From assembly GCF_013388355.1 (NCBI RefSeq), contig NZ_CP058246.1:1674001-1738000 (forward strand): a DNA stretch of 64,000 nt. Direction: 5' to 3'. Origin of the DNA: Flavobacterium sp. LPB0248 (lineage in GTDB: Bacteria > Bacteroidota > Bacteroidia > Flavobacteriales > Flavobacteriaceae). This document shows positions 9,285-17,158 of the stretch, piece by piece. The notes beneath the pieces are model-generated. The model worked only from the letters and a program-made list of their open reading frames with translations, was not told the DNA's origin and did not search any database. Made by a program: the position numbers and the translations under genes. Within the stretch, counting starts at the first letter, position 1. Each line of letters opens with the position of its first letter.

Positions 9285-10280
9285 ATGACAATTGCAAAAA
9301 TCTACCAGAATTTTTTTCTACGAAACCTAATCGTAAACACACTTGTTTATTTAGTTATTTTCGCCTGTATTTATGATGAAGTAAAACTCGACGGACATAG
9401 CTGGACTTTTATTCTCAGCAAAATTGCCATGGGCTATTTTCCGTGTATTGTCTGGATTACGATTTTTAACATCTGCATCATTAAGCCTTTTTTATTTCAT
9501 AAAAGGTTCAAAATCTTTTTCACGCTTCTAGCGGTGTATTGGACTTGTTTTTATTTCTTCATGAATTGGTTTCTTCCGCTTGTGGAATTAGGAAATTTAA
9601 AAGCCCTTCAGATTGTATCGCTTATTATAAACGGCTGTTTTTTTTATTTCCTGCATATTGTTATTAGCAAAAAAATGAGCCAAGCCGATAAAGATATTAT
9701 GAATTTCAAATCGGAACTTTCGTTTTTAAAACAGCAGCTCAATCCGCATTTTTTACTCAATGCAATGAATAATCTTTACGGAGAAGCCTTGGCAGAACCC
9801 GAAAAAGTTCCAGATCGAATATTGAATCTTTCAGACATGCTGCGTTATCAGATTGAAGCTTCTAAGAAAGATTATGTTTTAATGCAGGAAGAAATTGCGT
9901 TTATAAAAAAATACATTGAATATTACACGTTTAGAAACGAAAGACTAGCTGTAACGCAAAAAATTGAAGGTGTTCACGATCAAATCGAAATTCCGCCTTT
10001 GTTCTTTCTGCCTTTGGTAGAAAATGCGGTGAAATTTTCTGCCGAAACTGCCGAACCTTTTATCAATCTTGATTTGAAGGTAAATTGCCGAAGCGTTACT
10101 TTTACTTTAAAAAACAATTATCTCGATTCGGGATCACGTCTTTCGAGCACCGGAATTGGAATTGAAAACCTAAAAAGACGTCTAGAAGTATACGGCCTAA
10201 AACACGATTTGAGCTGCAAAAAAGATAAAGAGATGTTTATCGTAAAATTGAATATATGGCACTTACCTACCGCTGTCTAA
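9285..10280 (+). CDS. LytS-type sensor histidine kinase
   Basis: Membrane sensor of a LytS/LytTR two-component system. The start was chosen at ATG 9285 (MTIAKIYQNFFLRN) rather than the upstream ATG at 9198, which would place the candidate -7 box and operator inside the gene. The 331-residue protein has four membrane helices in its first ~130 residues. A His_kinase domain follows with LKQQLNPHFLLNAMNNLY (phosphoacceptor His in NPHF), and an ATPase part with N box PLVENAVKFS and G box GIGIENLKRRL. It overlaps the downstream regulator by 25 bp, so the two are translationally coupled. The signal sensed is unknown. Confidence 0.85.
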   Translation: MTIAKIYQNFFLRNLIVNTLVYLVIFACIYDEVKLDGHSWTFILSKIAMGYFPCIVWITIFNICIIKPFLFHKRFKIFFTLLAVYWTCFYFFMNWFLPLVELGNLKALQIVSLIINGCFFYFLHIVISKKMSQADKDIMNFKSELSFLKQQLNPHFLLNAMNNLYGEALAEPEKVPDRILNLSDMLRYQIEASKKDYVLMQEEIAFIKKYIEYYTFRNERLAVTQKIEGVHDQIEIPPLFFLPLVENAVKFSAETAEPFINLDLKVNCRSVTFTLKNNYLDSGSRLSSTGIGIENLKRRLEVYGLKHDLSCKKDKEMFIVKLNIWHLPTAV

Positions 10281-10969
10281 TAATTGATGACGAATCGCCG
10301 GCGCATAAAGCCTTGATTTCGCATATCTCCAAATTTGACGAACTGGAACATTCTGGAAGTGCTTTTAATGGTATGGAAGCCATAAAACTGCTCAACGAAA
10401 ACCAATACGATATTATTTTTCTAGATATTAATATGCCTGTAATTTCAGGTGTCGAATTAATGGAACTTCAGCCCAAACGCCCCATTACAATTGTGACAAC
10501 GGCTTATTCTGACTATGCGCTTTCGGCCTATCAAAACGATGCGATCGATTATTTAATGAAACCCATTTCGTTTGATAAATTCTCAAAGGCAATCGAAAAA
10601 GCCAAAACATATCATTCTGGAAATAATCTTAAGAAAGAAAGTAGCGACGACGAAAAAGTACTTTCGTACCGCTCCAACGGTCAAGTAATTGAAACGCCTC
10701 TTTCTGATATTTTATACATCGAAAGTTTGGGCAATTACATGAAATTGTACAATTGCAAACTAAAATCTCCTATTGTCATTTACGGTTCGCTCGCAAGTAT
10801 AAGCGCCGAAATTGATTGTGCACATTTTCTGCAAGTACACAGATCTTATATTGTAAATACAACTAAAATTTCTGCTGTTACGACCAAAAATCTCACAATG
10901 TCAAATGGCGATATTATTCCTGTGGGAAGAAAGTATCAGATTCTGTTGAACAATTTGTCAATGAGATAA
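10256..10969 (+). CDS. LytTR-family response regulator
   Basis: Cytosolic DNA-binding partner of the upstream LytS-type kinase. The 237-residue protein has a receiver domain at about 1-120, with acidic pair Asp11/Asp12, phosphoacceptor Asp57 (IIFLDINMP), a Thr in VTTAYSD and Lys in LMKPIS. A LytTR DNA-binding domain follows at about 140-237 (ILYIESLGNYMKLYN, FLQVHRSYIVN, IPVGRKYQ). It begins inside the kinase gene and ends the operon. The paired AATGGCGT repeats at 9189-9233 are a candidate target. Confidence 0.9.
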   Translation: MALTYRCLIIDDESPAHKALISHISKFDELEHSGSAFNGMEAIKLLNENQYDIIFLDINMPVISGVELMELQPKRPITIVTTAYSDYALSAYQNDAIDYLMKPISFDKFSKAIEKAKTYHSGNNLKKESSDDEKVLSYRSNGQVIETPLSDILYIESLGNYMKLYNCKLKSPIVIYGSLASISAEIDCAHFLQVHRSYIVNTTKISAVTTKNLTMSNGDIIPVGRKYQILLNNLSMR

Positions 10970-11050
10970 TCTTTTTTAATGAGATAATTTGTCATTTTGG
11001 ATAATTAGATAATTTTTGAGAAGTATTTGTATATATTTCAGGAAAAACAG

Positions 11051-11091
11051 AAACAAAAAAAAGAGACTTTTAAAGTCTCTTTTTTTTGTTT
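11051..11091. terminator. Bidirectional hairpin terminator
   Basis: 20-bp perfect arms (11051-11070 and 11072-11091, core AAGAGACTTT/AAAGTCTCTT) are separated by one base, with A and T runs on both sides. It lies between the convergent LytTR and XRE genes and can stop transcription from either side. Confidence 0.85.
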
Positions 11092-11109
11092 ATAATATTT
11101 TATAAAATC

Positions 11110-11532
11110 CTATTTCTCTTTAAGCAGCTTTTCCAAATAAGAAATTTTCTCTTTTTCAGATTCTAATAAACGCTCATAAAGTTTCTTATTTTCATCATAA
11201 GATTCAATCAGCTTTTCGATTGGATTGAATGAACAATTATTATTTTGACCAAAAGCGCCATTACTATTTGCAAAATTAGGTTCGTTAAAAGTATTAAAGT
11301 AATTGAATACCCCTTCATCACTAAAATTCTTAATGGTTTCTACAGAAACGCCTAAAGCTTCAGCAATTTTATTTAGTCTTTCGTCGTCGATGGTTTCACT
11401 TCCTTCAAGAGTAGAAACATATTGCTGGCTCATGCCAAGGGCAATCGCTAGTGCTTCTTGTTTCATACCTCTAAACTCTCTAATTCGGCTGATATTTCTG
11501 CCAATATGTTTTGGTTTTGTTGCTGTGCTCAT
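11110..11532 (-). CDS. XRE-family transcriptional regulator with C-terminal coiled coil
   Basis: A 140-residue predicted DNA-binding protein. A helix-turn-helix of the Cro/CI (HTH_3) type covers about 12-66: ISRIREFRGMKQEALAIALGMSQQYVSTLEGSETIDDERLNKIAEALGV. An Asn/Phe-rich linker and a charged helix follow (about 105-140, EKLIESYDENKKLYERLLESEKEKISYLEKLLKEK) that could mediate dimerisation. It is a single gene. On its strand TATCTTTG (11537-11544) lies 4 bp upstream of the ATG, so its mRNA may be nearly leaderless. Target genes are unknown. Confidence 0.85.
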   Translation of the reverse strand: MSTATKPKHIGRNISRIREFRGMKQEALAIALGMSQQYVSTLEGSETIDDERLNKIAEALGVSVETIKNFSDEGVFNYFNTFNEPNFANSNGAFGQNNNCSFNPIEKLIESYDENKKLYERLLESEKEKISYLEKLLKEK

Positions 11533-11536
11533 AATT

Positions 11537-11544
11537 CAAAGATA
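11537..11544 (-). promoter_or_regulatory. Candidate -7 box (TATCTTTG) for the XRE gene
   Basis: Exact TAnnTTTG match on the minus strand, 4 bp before the ATG. The rest of the 332-bp gap (11545-11864) shows no hairpin or repeat I can support. Confidence 0.4.
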
Positions 11545-11864
11545 TTTAAAATTCTTTAAAGTTTTTTATTTCAATAAAACACCTTTCTAACAAACAAAAG
11601 TATCGTTTTTCTCACAACTAAAAAAGCAATACGCATTTCCTTTTTGTGCTAAATCTAATACAAGACCAAAATCTCGAATCGCACGTAATTACAGGGATTT
11701 CAGATTTTAGCAATCGTTATTTTTATTTGTTTTAAATCAATGTCAATTGTGTAAAATTGGGATTTTGTGAATTATTTTCTTAAAAAAAATCGCAAACCAA
11801 GAAACTTTTCTTACTTAATTATTTAAATTCGCGCCAACCAAACCACTAAGCTATTTACAAACCA

Positions 11865-12329
11865 ATGAGCATTTTTAATTTTTTTAGAAGATCAGATACA
11901 AAATGTCCGAGATGTCTTGGAAAAAGATTTGTTGATTGGGATGATATCCGCCGTTTAAACCGTCAATTAAAATGGGTTCCAGCGCCTTGCGCGTATTGCG
12001 ATGCAACAGGAAGAGTGCCCAAAGAACTGCTTTCTAAAGTTGCTGTCGACTGCATGTATCTCACAATCGATTTGCCAGAATCTGTAATCGAAAAAATAAA
12101 AGAAGGCGATCTAGAAACAGTCGAAAAAGGAAAACAGCGCGAACGTTTTGTAGATCATCTTATACAATATGCAGAGCATCATTACCTCGCCCAAAATCTT
12201 GATGCCGAAAGTATTGCCAATCTGTATTTAAACTTCGAAGCCGAAAAAGCTCCTTTTGCAGTTACTAAAGAAGAATTAATAAAATATATTCAAGGTGTAA
12301 TCGAATTAAAGAAATCGGTATTGCAATAA
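11865..12329 (+). CDS. Conserved protein with N-terminal zinc-ribbon-like motif
   Basis: A 154-residue protein of unknown function. Two Cys pairs near the N terminus, CPRC (about 14-17) and CAYC (about 42-45), each followed by a glycine (CPRCLGKR, CAYCDATGR), resemble the CxxCxGxG modules of DnaJ-type zinc fingers and could bind one zinc. The rest is mostly helical and acidic (YLTIDLPESVIEKIKEG, AEHHYLAQNLDAESIANLYLNFEAEK). It has no signal peptide, is a single gene, and is followed by a strong hairpin at 12498-12548. Confidence 0.6.
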   Translation: MSIFNFFRRSDTKCPRCLGKRFVDWDDIRRLNRQLKWVPAPCAYCDATGRVPKELLSKVAVDCMYLTIDLPESVIEKIKEGDLETVEKGKQRERFVDHLIQYAEHHYLAQNLDAESIANLYLNFEAEKAPFAVTKEELIKYIQGVIELKKSVLQ

Positions 12330-12497
12330 CCTTTGCGCTCTAACTATTCAAAATCTTTGACCATTTACAAAAACAGGTATAAATACTCGTAGCCATCATT
12401 TTGTTTTGTGTTAATATTGTAGTGAATAATTTTTAGTTTAGGCAAGGTTTTCTAATAGAGAGCTTTTTAATTTTTTGTCACTTTTTTTTTGGAACAG

Positions 12498-12548
12498 AAA
12501 GTGGAATTTCAAATCGCTGGTACCGATTGGAAATTTCACTTTTTTTTG
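12498..12548 (+). terminator. Hairpin terminator
   Basis: A long stem pairs roughly 12499-12517 with 12524-12542 (AAAGTGGAATTTCAAATCG against its near reverse complement, two mismatches) and runs into a T tract at 12541-12547. Confidence 0.7.
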
Positions 12549-12552
12549 TTTA

Positions 12553-12861
12553 CCATCCTGAGGAACGAAGGATCACACTCGGGAATTGACAAAGTCTGGT
12601 GACTCTCTATGCGGAGCGACTTGTGTGATCCTTCCTTGCGTCAGTATGACAAAACTAATAGCCCTTAATAAAGAACATCCGCACTATTCTGTCATCCTGA
12701 GGAACGAAGGATCACACTCGGGATCGACAAAGTTTGGCGACCCTCTTTGCGGAGCTCCTTGTGTGATCCTTCCTTACGTCAGGATGACAAAACTATGAGG
12801 AAATTACTATCTAATTATCTTTGCGGAGCTACTTGTGTGATCCTTCGTTCCTCAGGATGAC
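12553..12861. repeat. Three copies of a ~97-bp palindromic repeat
   Basis: Copy 1 (12553-12650) and copy 2 (12691-12787) both run from GTCATCCTGAGGAACGAAGG-type ends, through a GATCACAC...GTGTGATC pairing, to CGTCAGTATGAC or CGTCAGGATGAC. Copy 3 (about 12818-12861) has only the right half, with GTGTGATCCTTCGTTCCTC. Each full copy can fold on itself. The open frame across copies 1-2 is an artefact of the repeat and is not called as a gene. Confidence 0.85.
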
Positions 12862-12912
12862 AAACCTCTGTTGCTTTGTACCTCTGCACCTTTGCTCCTC
12901 AGAAAAAAGCAC

Positions 12913-12920
12913 TATTTTTG
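12913..12920 (+). promoter_or_regulatory. Candidate -7 box (TATTTTTG) for the DUF3754 gene
   Basis: Exact TAnnTTTG match 31 bp upstream of the ATG at 12952. Confidence 0.5.
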
Positions 12921-12951
12921 CGTTCTGTAAAAGCCACGAAATAAAGTCCGC

Positions 12952-14199
12952 ATGACTAGAGAACATTATATTCCGTTTAACAAAGAATTCTTATTAGAAA
13001 AGCAAATTGCTGCGTTTGCCGAAAACGCACAAAAGGCTGATGATTTTAAAAAGTTATTCGAAATTATCGAACATTATTATCATTACGAATCTTTTAATCT
13101 TAACCGAAATCTAAAACAGCATTACGCGCTTTATGATCCCGATTTAAGCGAAAAAGAACGTGAACAGTTTATCAATAAAAGCGATTTTCCCGTTTTTAAA
13201 GAAACATTACTGAAAGTTCTCGAGCGTGGTAATTATTACAGAATTAATCAACAAGCTTTAAACGATGCTTTTAACGAATCTGATTTGATTGGATTGCATC
13301 TTTCTATCGATTTTAATGCTTTTAAAGATTTCGAACTTTATGCACGCGGACATCATAAAGCGAAAGAAAAGATCAAAAAATACTTTTTCTGGACCAAAGA
13401 AGTTGAAATTGAATATTATGATCGTGTCTTAATTTACCTCAATTACAGCGAAGCAGATTACCTGAAAGAAAAGAAAGTCAAATTAGGTAAAATGCCAATT
13501 GATCCGGGTTCTATTGCACTGAAAATTTTTAAGCGTGTTCCTAAAAACGATCTTGAAACTATTTTCCCGAATGCTATTCCGAAAATGTCTCTCAAAGATA
13601 AATTGCTGCTTTGGGTTCCAGGTCTTTTTGGCGGACTTTCTTTATTAAGCGCCAAAGTAATTCCAGCCTTGATTAATATGTATGAAGCTTATCAGACTGG
13701 AGAAACAATCGATTTACTAAACAGTAAAACTTCTTTAAATCAAGGTTTAATTGCATTAGGAATTTTAGGTGCTTATTGTTTCCGTCAATACAACAACTTC
13801 GTAAACAAGAAAATTAGATATTCTAAAACACTTTCTGACAGTTTGTATTTTAAGAATGTCGGCAACAATAGCGGTGCGTTTTATTCTTTACTAAATTCTT
13901 CAGAAGAAGAAGCCTTGAAAGAAACTATTCTTGCTTATACATTTTTACACGAAAGCGAAGAATCGTTAACAGCCGAAGAACTAGACAATCAAATTGAATC
14001 TTGGTTTCAAACCAAACTAAATACCGATTTAGATTTTGATGTAAACGATGCTTTACTGAAACTAAAAAGTATAGGATTAGGAACAGAAACTAATGGAAAA
14101 TGGGACGTGATTCCGTTAAATGAAGCGCTTATCGCTATTGATGAGTTGTGGGACAATGTTTTTCAATACAATCAAAATGCAAATGCTCTAAAATACTAA
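12952..14199 (+). CDS. DUF3754 / TMEM143-like membrane protein
   Basis: A 415-residue protein whose order of segments fits the DUF3754 family: the N-terminal MTREHYIPFNKEFLL region, a central block (KKYFFWTKEVEIEYYDRVLIYLNYS, SIALKIFKRVPKNDLETIFPNA) and a hydrophobic pair at about 219-240 (LLLWVPGLFGGLSLLSAKVIPALI) and 262-280, followed by FVNKKIRYSKTLSDSLYFKNVGNNSGAF. Family members occur in bacteria and, as TMEM143, in mitochondria; biochemical function is unknown. It is first in a likely two-gene unit, with the DUF2199 gene starting 2 bp after its stop. Confidence 0.75.
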   Translation: MTREHYIPFNKEFLLEKQIAAFAENAQKADDFKKLFEIIEHYYHYESFNLNRNLKQHYALYDPDLSEKEREQFINKSDFPVFKETLLKVLERGNYYRINQQALNDAFNESDLIGLHLSIDFNAFKDFELYARGHHKAKEKIKKYFFWTKEVEIEYYDRVLIYLNYSEADYLKEKKVKLGKMPIDPGSIALKIFKRVPKNDLETIFPNAIPKMSLKDKLLLWVPGLFGGLSLLSAKVIPALINMYEAYQTGETIDLLNSKTSLNQGLIALGILGAYCFRQYNNFVNKKIRYSKTLSDSLYFKNVGNNSGAFYSLLNSSEEEALKETILAYTFLHESEESLTAEELDNQIESWFQTKLNTDLDFDVNDALLKLKSIGLGTETNGKWDVIPLNEALIAIDELWDNVFQYNQNANALKY

Positions 14200-14201
14200 A
14201 A

Positions 14202-14717
14202 ATGTATACTTACAAATGTTCTTGCTGCGGCGAAGTTTTTGACGAAATGCCTTTGTCTTTTGGAAACGAATTTCCTGCTTATTATTTTGCTATTCCGCCA
14301 GAAGAAAGAGAACAACGAATTGAATTTGGAGGAAATTGGTGTTATGTAGATGAAGAACATTTTTTTCATCGTGGAAGATTAACAATTCCGATAATCGACT
14401 ATCATGAAGACTTGGTTTTTAATGTATGGACAACAATAAGCGAAGAAAATTTTTGTCTTCGAATGGATTTATGGGAAGATCCAAATAGAATTCACCAAGA
14501 GCCTTATTTTGGATGGATGCAGACTGATGTTCCTACTTACGGCAAAACCATATCTCTAAAATCAATCGCCATTGAACAAGGTTTAGGATTAATTCCAGAA
14601 ATAAAAATGATTGAAGAAAATCATCCTTTAACCCTAGATCAGGAAAACGGAATTACTTTAGAAAAAGCCATTTCGATTGTAGATGAAATAATGAAAATTC
14701 AGCACGGTAAAAGCTAA
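14202..14717 (+). CDS. DUF2199-type protein
   Basis: The start was placed at ATG 14202 (MYTYKCSCCGEVFDEMP), 2 bp after the previous stop; a longer frame would overlap the upstream gene by 52 bp with an unlikely cysteine-rich leader. The 171-residue protein opens with a CSCC motif that could bind metal, followed by the family-typical LSFGNEFPAYYFAIPPEER and GNWCYVDEEHFFHRGRLTIPI. DUF2199 proteins have no known role. Coupling with the DUF3754 gene suggests shared expression only. Confidence 0.75.
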   Translation: MYTYKCSCCGEVFDEMPLSFGNEFPAYYFAIPPEEREQRIEFGGNWCYVDEEHFFHRGRLTIPIIDYHEDLVFNVWTTISEENFCLRMDLWEDPNRIHQEPYFGWMQTDVPTYGKTISLKSIAIEQGLGLIPEIKMIEENHPLTLDQENGITLEKAISIVDEIMKIQHGKS

Positions 14718-14763
14718 AAGAAATTTTATTAGATTTACGCATCTAACCCTAAAACCACAAACA

Positions 14764-15228
14764 ATGAGAACATTAGACCAATGGTTTGCAGAATATGCCG
14801 TAAGTCATCAGAACCCAACCAATAAAGCGATTCACTACATTTGCGTTCCCGCAATTTTCTTTTCTATCGTTGGCTTGTTAATGAGCATTCCTAGCGGAAT
14901 TATTGCCCATACTTTAAACCTAAATTTACCTATTATCGAAAACTGGGCTTTTGTGGTTCTGCTTTTTGTATTGGTTTTCTACATTAGATTATCGGTTGCA
15001 ATGGCTATTAAAATTGCTTTGTTCTCGGGAATCTGTTTAATCTTAAATTATTATATCGGACAAGTTGTACCGTTGTGGGCATTCTCAATCGGCGTTTTTG
15101 TTATCGCTTGGATCGGACAATTTTACGGGCATAATATTGAAGGCAAAAAACCTTCTTTCTTAAAAGATCTTCAGTTTTTATTGATTGGTCCAGCTTGGGT
15201 TGTTGAGAATTTGTTTTCTAGGAAATAA
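14764..15228 (+). CDS. Mpo1-like (DUF962) membrane protein
   Basis: A 154-residue integral membrane protein with about four helices. The N-terminal MRTLDQWFAEYAVSHQNPTNKAIHYICVPAIFFS and the C-terminal GQFYGHNIEGKKPSFLKDLQFLLIGPAWVVENLF carry the conserved histidines (His16, His24, the GH near 120) of the Mpo1/YGL010w family. In yeast Mpo1 is an iron-dependent dioxygenase that shortens 2-hydroxy fatty acids. A similar lipid reaction is possible here but not shown. It lies 46 bp after the DUF2199 gene and may be cotranscribed. Confidence 0.8.
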   Translation: MRTLDQWFAEYAVSHQNPTNKAIHYICVPAIFFSIVGLLMSIPSGIIAHTLNLNLPIIENWAFVVLLFVLVFYIRLSVAMAIKIALFSGICLILNYYIGQVVPLWAFSIGVFVIAWIGQFYGHNIEGKKPSFLKDLQFLLIGPAWVVENLFSRK

Positions 15229-15302
15229 ATCATTTCGAAATAATGCCACACTGCGACGAATAATCAAAAATAAGGATTATCTTATTTTTTGAAATAAAAA
15301 TG

Positions 15303-15310
15303 TACTTTTG
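15303..15310 (+). promoter_or_regulatory. Candidate -7 box (TACTTTTG)
   Basis: Exact TAnnTTTG match 19 bp upstream of the ATG at 15330. Confidence 0.5.
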
Positions 15311-15329
15311 ATATATCTAAAATAAAATT

Positions 15330-15836
15330 ATGATAGAGTTAATCTGGGGAATACTAAACCTTGCACTCGTTTTAGTGCTTATTATTTTTAGTGCAAAAAA
15401 AGCAGTAGAGATTCGTAAAAAAGTTGGCTTATCCGTTGCCATTCTCTTTTCTTTTTTTGCTTTATCTTTTATCACAAGACCAGGCAATGAACAAAAAGAT
15501 AAAAAATTTGAATTTGAAAATAGCGAAACCGAAAAACAATCTTCAAATCGCAATACTTATCTTTCAAAAACTACTCTTGAAGATGATCTCTTTTCAAAAA
15601 TCGAATTGTACGTTATTTGCGATGGCGAAAATGCTCGTTCAGCATTGATTCCAAGAACTGGATACTCTTTTGGTACAGAATGGTCTACAGAGTACATTAC
15701 TATAAATAAAACCAAACAGAAAAACACCTTTGAATATCAAGCTGGAGGAACTAGAAAATGGATACTTCTTGGTATTGACATATATTCAGAGTATAAAGAA
15801 TTTAGCGGAATAAGCAAATTTAAACCCTCTTTATAA
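15330..15836 (+). CDS. Hypothetical membrane-anchored protein
   Basis: A 168-residue protein of no family I recognise. Two hydrophobic helices sit at the N terminus (about 2-20, GILNLALVLVLIIFSA, and 34-48, VAILFSFFALSFI). A polar Lys/Glu/Asn-rich stretch and a soluble region of beta character follow (FSKIELYVICDGENARSALIPRTGYSFGTEWSTEYITI, GGTRKWILLGIDIYSEY). It has its own candidate promoter and a hairpin downstream (15873-15908), so it appears monocistronic. The location suggests an accessory gene. Confidence 0.55.
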   Translation: MIELIWGILNLALVLVLIIFSAKKAVEIRKKVGLSVAILFSFFALSFITRPGNEQKDKKFEFENSETEKQSSNRNTYLSKTTLEDDLFSKIELYVICDGENARSALIPRTGYSFGTEWSTEYITINKTKQKNTFEYQAGGTRKWILLGIDIYSEYKEFSGISKFKPSL

Positions 15837-15872
15837 TATTCTTTAAATTCTAAATCAATTCTAAAAAAATAT

Positions 15873-15908
15873 AAGGACAAGGAAGAATGTTATCTTTTTT
15901 GTCCTTTT
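15873..15908 (+). terminator. Hairpin terminator
   Basis: AAGGACAA (15873-15880) pairs with TTGTCCTT (15899-15906), followed by T-rich sequence. The loop is 18 nt, so it is a moderate prediction. Confidence 0.55.
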
Positions 15909-15993
15909 CATTTAAAAAAGCATTTCTAAATAGTTTAAAAATTCAATCTATAAAGCGAAATCTGAAACATCTCTAACAACCAACAATCTAATT

Positions 15994-16182
15994 ATGGAAA
16001 ATAAAAACCAACCTATTACATTTGTATTTTGGGTAGTAGCCATCATTTTAGGCGTCACTTTATACAAGCAATTTGATTTTAAGAATCTAAAATTTGAGAA
16101 TCCAGCAATGGCAGTTATCTATAGCATTGTCTTTGTATTTTCGGTTTATTATATCATTAAAAATTCTGGAAAGAAGCAGTGA
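15994..16182 (+). CDS. Small two-helix membrane protein
   Basis: A 62-residue protein with two predicted membrane helices (about 7-24, ITFVFWVVAIILGVTLYKQ, and 38-55, AVIYSIVFVFSVYYII) joined by a short polar loop and ending in a basic tail (KNSGKKQ). No family recognised. The ATG start follows a typical AT-rich flavobacterial leader. It could be real or a chance ORF; the clean hydrophobic pattern favours real. Confidence 0.45.
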   Translation: MENKNQPITFVFWVVAIILGVTLYKQFDFKNLKFENPAMAVIYSIVFVFSVYYIIKNSGKKQ

Positions 16183-16335
16183 AATAAAAATCCTTATTTT
16201 TGAAAATAAAACCCGTGACGTTTATCAGACATCTATCCAGCTTGGATTAATATGCTTGATGTAGTAATTATAACTTATTTAGTATCAAACGAAAGTCAAA
16301 ATTTCACATAAAAAAATAATCAAAAAAATTGCAGA

Positions 16336-16887
16336 ATGGAATTGAATTTTAAAGATTTCCCTTTACTAATTACCGAAAGATTAATATTGAGAAATATTGA
16401 AAACACGGATGTTATTTTAATTCATAAATTACATTCTGATGCAATTGTAAATGCGTTTGTTGGAAGAGACAATTCGTCAAGCTTAAAAAAAGCAGAAGAA
16501 TACATAATTAAAATGCAAAATTTAATAGCGAAGAATGAATGCATTTATTGGGTCATAACCGAAAAAGGAAATAACAACCTAATTGGTTCAGTTTGCTTAT
16601 GGAATTTTGATATTGAAAATGAAATTGTAGAAATAGGATATGAAATGTTAAGTGAATTTCAAGGAAAAGGAATAATGACCGAAGCAATCAAAAAAATTAT
16701 AGAATATACATTTCAAAAAATAAAAGCAAAAATAATAACTGCTTTTCCATCTTCTGACAATATTAATTCTGTATCAATATTAAAAAAATTGAACTTCGAA
16801 CTGGAAAATAAAAAGTATAATAATACCCATCAGAATATAAAAAATCTGGTAACTTACACTTTAAGAAACAATCAAATTAATAAGTAG
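16336..16887 (+). CDS. GNAT-family N-acetyltransferase (RimJ/RimL-like)
   Basis: A 183-residue enzyme predicted to move an acetyl group from acetyl-CoA to an amino group. It has the RimJ/RimL-type opening (FPLLITERLILRNIENTDVILIHKLHSDAIVNAF), the central strand IGSVCLWNFDIENEIVEIGYEMLSEFQGKG (acetyl-CoA-binding QGKG loop near 115) and the C-terminal NINSVSILKKLNFELENKKY. The substrate could be an antibiotic, a ribosomal protein or a small amine. A TATTTTTG box at 16195-16202 is a distant promoter candidate. Its A-rich codon use is slightly more extreme than the core genes. Confidence 0.8.
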   Translation: MELNFKDFPLLITERLILRNIENTDVILIHKLHSDAIVNAFVGRDNSSSLKKAEEYIIKMQNLIAKNECIYWVITEKGNNNLIGSVCLWNFDIENEIVEIGYEMLSEFQGKGIMTEAIKKIIEYTFQKIKAKIITAFPSSDNINSVSILKKLNFELENKKYNNTHQNIKNLVTYTLRNNQINK

Positions 16888-16897
16888 AATTGCCAAG

Positions 16898-17004
16898 GTT
16901 CGAACCAAAATCTCCATTAATCATAGGCATTTTTAAACTAAAGAAAATTTAAAAAATTTTTCAAACCATAAAAAAGTCCTGAGAATCTACATTCTCAGGA
17001 TTTT
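16898..17004. repeat. Copy A of a tRNA/terminator-associated repeat
   Basis: Begins with a T-loop-like GGTTCGAACC (16898-16907) and continues through AAACCATAAAAAAG to a hairpin (TCCTGAGAAT 16977-16986, ATTCTCAGGA 16991-17000, then TTTT). Most of it aligns with 19765-19876 next to the intact tRNA-Arg, while its hairpin is almost identical to the one at 18192-18229. Confidence 0.6.
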
Positions 17005-17158
17005 AAATAGCTGCTTAATCTAATGCCTATTTTCTAGTTAAGCAACATCTTAGTTTAAGTACCTAGATATAATATTTAAAAATAATTTATTCTAAAATTA
17101 AATCGCAAGCCAATCCCCGAAAGGGAAAATGAGACATTAAATGACAATTTCATAATCA

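Noticed and set aside
12586..12798. 70-residue open frame in the 12.5-12.8 kb gap
   Set aside because: It is made entirely of the two palindromic repeat copies, and its protein repeats itself (LCGATCVILPCVSMTKL and LCGAPCVILPYVRMTKL).
12553..12861. Possible CRISPR array
   Set aside because: Repeats are ~97 bp, self-complementary along their whole length, only 2.5 in number and lack unique spacers of constant length; no cas genes are near.
14148..14201. Earlier ATG of the DUF2199 gene
   Set aside because: It would overlap the DUF3754 gene by 52 bp, and the family sequence begins at MYTYKCSCCGE.
16898..16920. tRNA gene suggested by GGTTCGAACC
   Set aside because: Only a T-loop-like core is present; no acceptor, anticodon or D arm can be formed around it. 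Kept only as part of a repeat.
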